A stretch of DNA of 64,000 nt from a virus. Below the pieces are notes generated by a model. It was given only the letters and a program-made list of their open reading frames with translations, had not been told where the DNA came from and did no database searches. Position 1 is the first letter of the stretch. Each line of letters begins with the position of its first letter. Location of the stretch: the IMG/VR virus record IMGVR_UViG_3300036781_000418, positions 1-64,000 of that record; one strand, 5' to 3'. The translations under genes and the position numbers were made by a program. Positions 54,692 to 61,402 of this stretch are shown in pieces.

Positions 54692-55293
54692 TAGATCAAC
54701 CTCGCTACACCCACGTAGGCCTGATCAAAGGTGACCGTGACCTGGTTGATGCTGTTGAACGTGATGGACTCAGGCTGCACTTCCTGGTTGCCGATGAAGA
54801 TCCGCACGATCGGCTCGTAGCCGAGGTTGTGGTTGATGACCCATGTGTCGGACAACGACGTCTGCGTGAACTCGAAGGCGTACGTCGGCTTGGTGTTGCC
54901 GTCGATTGAACCAGAAAGCAGCACCGCGCGACCAGTCGTTGTGCCGGCAAACGTGACCACCACTTGGGAGTTTGACAGGATGGTGATCGTGTCTGGAATG
55001 ATCACTTCGTTCGAGTCGTTGAAGATCTGAACGATGAGTCCAGTCGTGTTCAAGTTGTGGTTGATCGTCCAGGAAGATGACGACGTCGTCTGCGAGTACG
55101 AGAACATGTCAATCTCGCGCGTCATCGGCACCCAGACTGGCAGGTTGTTTGACGTGCTGACGCAGATGTACAGGATGCTGTTGACGAACGCGACTTCACC
55201 GGCCTTTGGGCCTGCGGGGAACGCCGTGTTGACTGGAATGACCGCACGCTGCAGCTCGTTCTGCTGGAGGTTGGCGTGGCCGTAGAATTTCAT
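54691..55293 (-). CDS. Structural protein with two HNLG domains
   Basis: 200 residues. An N-terminal module ('NTAFPAGPKAGEVAFVNSIL') like those at the start of other fibres here, then two HNLG domains at about 65-130 ('SSWTINHNLNTTGLIVQIFN') and 135-200 ('DTWVINHNLGYEPIVRIFIG'). Late promoter 26 bases upstream. Likely tail or fibre component. Confidence 0.75.
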   Translation of the reverse strand: MKFYGHANLQQNELQRAVIPVNTAFPAGPKAGEVAFVNSILYICVSTSNNLPVWVPMTREIDMFSYSQTTSSSSWTINHNLNTTGLIVQIFNDSNEVIIPDTITILSNSQVVVTFAGTTTGRAVLLSGSIDGNTKPTYAFEFTQTSLSDTWVINHNLGYEPIVRIFIGNQEVQPESITFNSINQVTVTFDQAYVGVARLI

Positions 55294-55318
55294 GGTGGTG
55301 GCTTCCTCTGTAAATGGC

Positions 55319-55325
55319 TATTTAG
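55319..55325 (-). promoter_or_regulatory. Late promoter box (minus strand)
   Basis: CTAAATA on the minus strand, 26 bases before ATG 55293. Confidence 0.7.
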
Positions 55326-55349
55326 AACCTGAAGGTAGATTTTGGGCAA

Positions 55350-55379
55350 AAGAAAAGGCGGCCGAAGCCGCCTTCTTTT
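55350..55379 (-). terminator. Terminator with UUCG loop (minus strand)
   Basis: AAGGCGGC, loop, GCCGCCTT (55355-55374); on the minus strand the loop is TTCG and is followed by TTTTCTTTT. Ends the 790-residue fibre transcript. Confidence 0.85.
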
Positions 55380-55393
55380 CGATCAAACTATGA

Positions 55394-57766
55394 TCAGACG
55401 CCGCCGGCGTTAACACCCATCACAACCACAGTTGCTTGGAGTGGCGAGTTGAACGTCACCGTCAGTGTGTTAGCATCAACGTAGGTGATGCTCTGTGGGA
55501 TGACCACTTCGTCAGTGTCGTCCACGACCGTCACGTTGCAGTACTTCTGGCCCAGGTTGTGGCCGACCGAGTGGGACGTCGATGCCGAAACGGCTTGGTA
55601 CAGGAAGTAGATCTGCTGGTTGACGAACTCGGAACCGTTGAAGATCACCGCGTCACCACCAGTGGCGGACGTGATGGTCACATCGGAGAGGTCGTCCAGT
55701 GCGAGGTCGTTAGCCGTAACCACACCAGCGGTAACCGTGAAGTCACCGGAGTCGAAGGATGCAACACCCTTGACGGAGTCAGTAGCGTCGATACCTGAGA
55801 AGGTTACTACATTGCCATCAGAAACTGCAACCGCAAGGCCAGTACCGGAGGTGACTTCAAAGTTGAGGTCTTGACCCAGTTCCATTGGCTCAACTTGGGC
55901 GGCTGAGTTCGACTGCAGCGTGATCACGCCACCGGTCGAGAGCTTCGTGTTGGTGATGCCAGCGTCCTTGACTTGCACGACGTTCGTGGCAACTTCAATG
56001 GTCGAGTCATCAACGTTGACGGCGAGAGCCGAACCAGCGCCACCAGTCAGGCCGGAACCAGCCACCGAAGCTGCAAGCTCAGTTGCCGTAACACCGGAAG
56101 CCACGATGAAGAGGCCGCCGACGCCTTGGTCGAGCTGTGCGGTGTTGGTCAAGAGCTGCAGTTGAGCAGCCGTGTCGGTCGTGCGGTCCGTACCTGAGGA
56201 AGTCAGGATCAGGGCGCCGGTCGTTGGGTTGAACAGGTCGATACCGACTTCGTCAGTTGGGAGCTGAGCGATACCAGCACCAAGGTTGACGTTGAAGGTG
56301 TTACCAGCCAGCGAGAGACCCGTACCAGCGGAGTACGTACCAGCACCAGTGAACTGGGTGAATGAGACTGGGTCAGTGCCAACCGTCGTGACGGCGTTGA
56401 CTTGGGTCCAACCGGAACCTGCGTTCAGGGTACCTTCACCAACGAAGATTGCGGAACCTTCGAACTCAACGGCGTCGTCCATGTCCGTCGAACGGGTCAG
56501 GGCGGCGGCTGCTGCGGTGAAAACGTAGATACCGTTTTCAGCTGGAGCGGTTTGGTCCTTGATCAGCACGCGATCGTTGGCGGCCAGGGTCACACCGTCG
56601 AGGGCGGCTGGAGCCGAAGCGAGGTCAACGTTGGCGGTCGAGGCGGCGCGAGCGGCGGTCTTCCAAGAGAGGCCAGCAACGGCAGCGTCGAGCTGGTTCT
56701 TGTTGACAGCGTCTGTGCCGCCTTCAGCTGGAGCAATACCCGTAACCTTATTGCCGTTAAATCCAATGTCAGCGCTAACCACCGATGAACCATCAACGGC
56801 GATGAAATCGCCAGCGGCGTGCGTAGCTGCAGTGCCAAGTCCAAGGGCAGTGCGAGCTGCAGACCCATTCAACAGCGAGTAGCGAGCACCTTCAGCGCCA
56901 CCGTTGCCAACGATGAAATCGCCGCTAGCTGGGGTGAAGGCGGCGAGCTGGGCCAGGTCAACGTCATACGCTTGGACGTTGGTACCAGGAACGAGCGACA
57001 GGGTCGTTTGAACTTGGGAAGGCGTCTGCGATTCGTAACCACTGGCGGTGCCAACGATGAAGTTGCCAGCAGCTGGAGTCAGGGCGGCGATAGCCGAGAG
57101 GTCTGGGTCAAACGCTTGGACGTCGGTACCGATTACAACACCGAGGGTGGTGCGGGCGGTAGCGGAGTCAGCGTCGTCGAGCAGGGTGCGGGCGTAGGCC
57201 GTCAGGGACGCGGTTGCGTACGTGTCACCAGCGGTGGTGTACAGCATCTGGTTGGCCGCGGTCGTGAGACTAGCGATCGAGTCCAGTGCAGGGTCATTCG
57301 CTTGAACACCAGAGGTCGCGCCAGTAGCAGCCGCGGTCCAAGTGCCAGCGTTGTTGTAGATCACCTGACCGTTGGTGCCTGGAAGGATCTCGTCAAGGGT
57401 GTCCTTGCCGGAGATGGCCGAGTCAAGCTGGGCCAACGCGTTGGTGACGCTGGTTGGCGTGTGGACGTTGGCGAAGGCTGAGAAGGCGGCGGCGTTGAAC
57501 GTGCCGTCGGTGTTGATAGACGCACCAAGTGCGGCTTCAAGCGCGTCAAGTTCGACCTGGATGCCAGCAGCGTCGCCGCCAGTAGCAAATGGAACCCAAC
57601 CGGCACCGTCGTAGAACTTGAATTCTGCGGTGGTCGTGTTGAAGTAGATGCGGCCCTTGTTAGCGCTGGTTTGGCTAGCTGGGTCGGCGGACAGTCGCTC
57701 TACGTACAGGTTCTGAATTTCGCCTGAGGCGTCGGTATTCAGTACAAGATTGCCATTGAGTTTCAT
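55394..57766 (-). CDS. Tail fibre protein with HNLG C-terminus
   Basis: 790 residues. N-terminal fibre module ('SANKGRIYFNTTTAEFKFYD'), then repeats of 'LDSIASLTTAANQMLYTTAG'/'LSAIAALTPAAGNFIVGTAS' type, the shared 'VNKNQLDAAVAGLSWKTAAR...NDRVLIKDQT..ENGIYVF' module near 340-420, beta-rich shaft, and one HNLG domain at the C-terminus ('HSVGHNLGQKYCNVTVVDD'). Trimeric fibre likely. AGGAG lies before the start. Confidence 0.85.
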   Translation of the reverse strand: MKLNGNLVLNTDASGEIQNLYVERLSADPASQTSANKGRIYFNTTTAEFKFYDGAGWVPFATGGDAAGIQVELDALEAALGASINTDGTFNAAAFSAFANVHTPTSVTNALAQLDSAISGKDTLDEILPGTNGQVIYNNAGTWTAAATGATSGVQANDPALDSIASLTTAANQMLYTTAGDTYATASLTAYARTLLDDADSATARTTLGVVIGTDVQAFDPDLSAIAALTPAAGNFIVGTASGYESQTPSQVQTTLSLVPGTNVQAYDVDLAQLAAFTPASGDFIVGNGGAEGARYSLLNGSAARTALGLGTAATHAAGDFIAVDGSSVVSADIGFNGNKVTGIAPAEGGTDAVNKNQLDAAVAGLSWKTAARAASTANVDLASAPAALDGVTLAANDRVLIKDQTAPAENGIYVFTAAAAALTRSTDMDDAVEFEGSAIFVGEGTLNAGSGWTQVNAVTTVGTDPVSFTQFTGAGTYSAGTGLSLAGNTFNVNLGAGIAQLPTDEVGIDLFNPTTGALILTSSGTDRTTDTAAQLQLLTNTAQLDQGVGGLFIVASGVTATELAASVAGSGLTGGAGSALAVNVDDSTIEVATNVVQVKDAGITNTKLSTGGVITLQSNSAAQVEPMELGQDLNFEVTSGTGLAVAVSDGNVVTFSGIDATDSVKGVASFDSGDFTVTAGVVTANDLALDDLSDVTITSATGGDAVIFNGSEFVNQQIYFLYQAVSASTSHSVGHNLGQKYCNVTVVDDTDEVVIPQSITYVDANTLTVTFNSPLQATVVVMGVNAGGV

Positions 57767-57794
57767 CGAGAAGTTCTCCTAATTTACGATTGGG

Positions 57795-58049
57795 TCAGAG
57801 GATCCGCTTGGCAGCAGTGGTCAGGGTTCGAACAGCATTATTGAACGCAACTGGCTCGACCATAGTTTGACCCAGGTTGAATTCAGTCACAACGCTCACT
57901 TCAACATTCGAAAACATGAAGATACCCTTACGACCATCTTTTTCGATGGAGTCGAGACGGTATCCCTTAACCTTTAGAACCGCGGCGAAGACGATGTCAT
58001 TCGTCTCCACATTTTGCAGGCTGCTCATGATCTTGCTCTGGGTATTCAT
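57795..58049 (-). CDS. Small protein (DUF5659-like)
   Basis: 84 residues. 'DIVFAAVLKVKGYRLDSIEK' followed by 'GIFMFSN' and a closing helix 'PVAFNNAVRTLTTAAKRIL' match the DUF5659 pattern of small phage and bacterial proteins of unknown function. A late box lies only 8 bases upstream of the ATG, so the leader is very short. Confidence 0.7.
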   Translation of the reverse strand: MNTQSKIMSSLQNVETNDIVFAAVLKVKGYRLDSIEKDGRKGIFMFSNVEVSVVTEFNLGQTMVEPVAFNNAVRTLTTAAKRIL

Positions 58050-58057
58050 TCACAGGG

Positions 58058-58064
58058 TATTTAG
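58058..58064 (-). promoter_or_regulatory. Late promoter box (minus strand)
   Basis: CTAAATA on the minus strand, 8 bases before ATG 58049, leaving almost no leader. Confidence 0.6.
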
Positions 58065-58077
58065 ACCAAGGGCCCGG

Positions 58078-59013
58078 TCAGAACAAGAAAATCACCGCAC
58101 GACCGGCCTGTGAGCTGGTAAAGTGCACAGTGAGGTTGTCCGCGTCAATAATCTCCACACCGTCTGGCCACACTTGGAAGCCTGAATGGTCGTAGATGGT
58201 GACTTGGGCGTTGATTGAGTTCTGGCCGTGGTTGATCGCCCAGGTGACGGCACCGCTGGCTTCGAAGTAGGCGTAGGTTCGGATCGTGGCACCGGCTGAA
58301 CCGATGGCCGAGTCGATCGACTCCAGCGCTTCTTGGACGTTGGCACCTGAAATGTGGGTGAACGGGCCTTGCACGCTGACCTGTTCGGCGGTGTGCTTGA
58401 CTAGACTGTCCGACGCCAAGTGGAGCGTTAGCGCGGCGTGGTCGGCCGAGATGTCGACACCGTTGATCGTCGTCGCGACCTGCAGCTGGTAGACCGAGGT
58501 CAACCCAGCGCTGTCGATCTTGAAGACGTCCTGTCCACCGTGGGCGAGACGGAACCTGACAAGGTCCGTCAGCATCGTGACACCAACAACCGGCTCAATT
58601 AGGAGGGCCGAGGTGTTGCCGTCAGGTGGGTTGATGTTGACCTGATCCAGGTTCGAGATCGTACCGTCGATGACCGTCGAGGAGCCTTGCACCTCGAAGT
58701 CGCCGGTGATGGTGACCTTACCCGTGACCGCGTCGACCTTAAGAACCTTCGAGCTCGTTGAGCTGAAGATCAGGTCCTTGGACGGTGATAGGTTGATGAC
58801 GCCGTTCGAGTTGTCGTAGACACCCTGCAGCGTGGACGTGACGATGTTCGTCCCACTGCCGTCGGTGGACGTACCGTCGGCGAAGATCAGCGGCTTACCG
58901 TCAACGAAGAAGGTTGGGCCGATGACCCCACCCGCGTTGATCGTATCGCCGTTGGCTAGTCGGTGCAGCTCACCAGTTGATGAGACATAGGCAACGTATT
59001 TTCCTACAGTCAT
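58078..59013 (-). CDS. Virion structural protein with HNLG C-terminus
   Basis: 311 residues. Beta-rich N-terminal part with 'GDFEVQGSSTVIDGTISNLD' (a common fibre/wedge strand), 'NVQEALESIDSAIG' near 225, and a C-terminal HNLG-type domain ('VTWAINHGQNSINAQVTIYD', ending 'SSQAGRAVIFLF'). It overlaps the upstream gene by ATGA. Likely part of the baseplate-fibre assembly. Confidence 0.75.
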   Translation of the reverse strand: MTVGKYVAYVSSTGELHRLANGDTINAGGVIGPTFFVDGKPLIFADGTSTDGSGTNIVTSTLQGVYDNSNGVINLSPSKDLIFSSTSSKVLKVDAVTGKVTITGDFEVQGSSTVIDGTISNLDQVNINPPDGNTSALLIEPVVGVTMLTDLVRFRLAHGGQDVFKIDSAGLTSVYQLQVATTINGVDISADHAALTLHLASDSLVKHTAEQVSVQGPFTHISGANVQEALESIDSAIGSAGATIRTYAYFEASGAVTWAINHGQNSINAQVTIYDHSGFQVWPDGVEIIDADNLTVHFTSSQAGRAVIFLF

Positions 59014-60656
59014 GGACGGACTCCAATGGTAAGGCTGAGGGTGTTATCATCGGTGGTCGAATCATGCTCTGGGCTCGTAACATCGCCGTAAAGCTGGACG
59101 GCGACCGCGGTCGAAGCCACGGTGAGGTCGAACGTCGAGGAGGTGAAGCCACCTGAAGCAAGGGCCGTCACGGCTGGTAGGGTGATCGTACGGTAGACGC
59201 CGTCGTCGGTAATGATCGTGCCCATCGGCGCGTTCGTCACGGAGACCAAGGATCCGTCTGAGCTACGCAGCTTGACGGAACGTGCCACGTTGGTCGCGTC
59301 GCCCAAGCCGTCGTTCGAGACGTTGACTTGGAGGGTGAACGCTTGACCAGCGGTTGCTTGGAACGGGGCGTTGAACGAGATGCCGAGGTTCGTGTTGCCA
59401 GCGCCTGAACCAGGAGCCAGCACCGTGACGTAGTTTGCGCGGATCTTTTCAGAGGAACCGAAGGTGTTCGAGGCAACTTCACGGACCGTGTAGGTACCTG
59501 GCGTGGAGTACACGTAGACTGGGTTGACCACCGTCGTGTCGATGAAACCGTCGTTGTTGAAGTCCCACTGGATCGTGTCTGGGGCGCCGGTCGAGGCGTC
59601 CATAAACTGGACCGTAAGTGGTGCTACACCAGTAACTGGATCACCTGAGAAGTCCGCCACTGGCGTACCAGACGGCGGCGATGGAGGTGGCGCTGGGGTC
59701 GAGCCAGGCTCGTCGATCACGATGGCTTGCTTGATCTCAACGTAGATGGAGTCCACGTCTTGGATGAAGCCGAACTGTTGGATGACGCCGCTTGATGGGG
59801 CCGTCGTGGTGACCTCACCCGTTGGACCGCAGAAGACTGGACGACCGATCTGATCGTCCGTCCAAGTCCACGCTTGGTTTTGGACGATGCCGTCGGAGAT
59901 GATGATGCCGACTTCACCTTCGTAGAGGTCCTCAACCACGATACCGGCGAGGCGTGTACTCTGGTCAGATGAGCGACCAAGCACCATGCGACGTCCACGG
60001 TGGAACTGCACGATGCTGAAGGTTGGGATGTACTCGTTGGCCATGCCGCTGATGACCGTGCTCTCAACTCGAACCGTGGCGGTGCCGTAGTTCGTGATGT
60101 TCAGCCAGTCAGTCGACGTGACGAAGCTACCGTCGCTCTGGCGCAGTGGGTGGCCAAAGCTGTCGAGCATGATGTGTCCAGCGTCGAAGCTGCCGTTCAA
60201 TCCAGCTTGCGAGCCGATCGGCGCTGGAATCAAGACGGCGGACGATGAGTACGTACCAGCGAAGAGTCGAACCTTGTCCAACCACTTCGTGCCGTTCCAG
60301 ACGCGCATGACGTACTGGAGGGTGTCGAACCAGTGTTGGTCTACGCTCGGCGACGTTGGAGCGTCGGACGTGTAGATCGGCGGGAACGAGGTGTAGCTAC
60401 GGGTAAGTTCGCCAGTGAGCAGGTTGACGTCCCAGTACAAGTACTGGGTGGTTGTGCCGGAAAATGGACCCCAAGCGTGCTGAACCGTGCGCAGCTCTTC
60501 AACCAGGTACGTGGCCTGCTTGTGCGCAAAGATGAGAATTGTTGGGTCGGGGGAGACAATCAGATCGACGAAAGCACCGTTCCGCTGTAGGAAGATTGGA
60601 TTCCCATACAGATCGGTCTGGTGCCGTGCGATACCTTGTCTGAAGGTCACGAGCAT
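59010..60656 (-). CDS. Structural protein with PKD domain
   Basis: 548 residues. About 1-320 is phage structural sequence ('PSVDQHWFDTLQYVMRVWNG'); a Pro-rich linker ('STPAPPPSPPSG') leads to a PKD-type domain near 335-415 ('DFSGDPVTGVAPLTVQFMDA', 'IQWDFNNDGF', 'YSTPGTYTV'), and the C-terminal 130 residues look like a CARDB/DUF11-type beta domain. PKD domains usually mediate binding to sugars or proteins. Late promoter upstream. Confidence 0.8.
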   Translation of the reverse strand: MLVTFRQGIARHQTDLYGNPIFLQRNGAFVDLIVSPDPTILIFAHKQATYLVEELRTVQHAWGPFSGTTTQYLYWDVNLLTGELTRSYTSFPPIYTSDAPTSPSVDQHWFDTLQYVMRVWNGTKWLDKVRLFAGTYSSSAVLIPAPIGSQAGLNGSFDAGHIMLDSFGHPLRQSDGSFVTSTDWLNITNYGTATVRVESTVISGMANEYIPTFSIVQFHRGRRMVLGRSSDQSTRLAGIVVEDLYEGEVGIIISDGIVQNQAWTWTDDQIGRPVFCGPTGEVTTTAPSSGVIQQFGFIQDVDSIYVEIKQAIVIDEPGSTPAPPPSPPSGTPVADFSGDPVTGVAPLTVQFMDASTGAPDTIQWDFNNDGFIDTTVVNPVYVYSTPGTYTVREVASNTFGSSEKIRANYVTVLAPGSGAGNTNLGISFNAPFQATAGQAFTLQVNVSNDGLGDATNVARSVKLRSSDGSLVSVTNAPMGTIITDDGVYRTITLPAVTALASGGFTSSTFDLTVASTAVAVQLYGDVTSPEHDSTTDDNTLSLTIGVRP

Positions 60657-60686
60657 GTTGAGCGCCTCAGCGGTTTAGATCAGACC

Positions 60687-60693
60687 TATTTAG
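60687..60693 (-). promoter_or_regulatory. Late promoter box (minus strand)
   Basis: CTAAATA on the minus strand, 31 bases before ATG 60656. Confidence 0.7.
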
Positions 60694-60724
60694 AAGGCTG
60701 ACCTAAACCGGCTGGTCCTGGCGA

Positions 60725-61369
60725 TCAGGTCACCGTGATGATCAGGCTGTACGTCAGCGTGAGTTCACGGGAGCCCGTGTGCTCGATCGGGGAGAAGATC
60801 AGGTGGGAGAGCATCAGCTCGTCCGCTTCGTCGGCGAGGTACGGACCCGAGAAGGTGCCGTCGCCCTGGGTAAAGAGCCCCAGTTCGTCGAAGAAGTACT
60901 GACCATCAGGGTCCAACGTAGCGTCGGTGCTTGGGTCCGGAGTTGGCGTGGCGCTCGAGGCGTCGTCGCTTGGGCGGTTCACGGCTTGGTTGGCCGAGAT
61001 GACGCACGTGACGATCACACGTTGGGAGATGGTCGCTGGAACCGGTCCGTACACGACCGAGTTGCCGGCGTCCGCGCCCGCCGAACCAGCGTCAACGATC
61101 TCGTAGTACGTCGCTTGGTAGAGGTCGGCCGTCGTGCCAGTGGTGTTTGGTGGACGGAAGACGATCTGTTGCGAGGAGTCGATGTACGTGCCCTGGTTAC
61201 CAAGCTTCAGCTTGTAGATCTGCGCGTGGGCGGAGTTCGAAAGTCCACGGGCGATGGCGATGGCCATGTTGCCTGGGTGGATGGCGTTCTTCTGATCCAG
61301 CAAAACCTTGCCGGTATCGTCCGTGATACGCACGTGACCTTCGACATGGGTCTTGAATTGTTCCTTCAT
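60725..61369 (-). CDS. Virion structural protein
   Basis: 214 residues. 'VLLDQKNAIHPGNMAIAIAR' and 'YFFDELGLFTQG' resemble a small structural protein found in T4-like phages near baseplate and fibre genes; the rest is beta-rich. Late promoter 27 bases upstream. Exact place in the particle unknown. Confidence 0.72.
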   Translation of the reverse strand: MKEQFKTHVEGHVRITDDTGKVLLDQKNAIHPGNMAIAIARGLSNSAHAQIYKLKLGNQGTYIDSSQQIVFRPPNTTGTTADLYQATYYEIVDAGSAGADAGNSVVYGPVPATISQRVIVTCVISANQAVNRPSDDASSATPTPDPSTDATLDPDGQYFFDELGLFTQGDGTFSGPYLADEADELMLSHLIFSPIEHTGSRELTLTYSLIITVT

Positions 61370-61395
61370 TGGGGCCTCTTGGGTTAGCGATGCTC

Positions 61396-61402
61396 TATTT
61401 AG
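61396..61402 (-). promoter_or_regulatory. Late promoter box (minus strand)
   Basis: CTAAATA on the minus strand, overlapping the 3' end of the upstream gene and 27 bases before ATG 61369; flanked by GCGAT/ATCGC. Confidence 0.65.

Noticed and set aside
56600-57600. Plus-strand open frames opposite the 790-residue fibre (for example 56819-57481).
   Set aside because: Antisense shadows of the Ala/Thr-rich fibre repeats without start signals.
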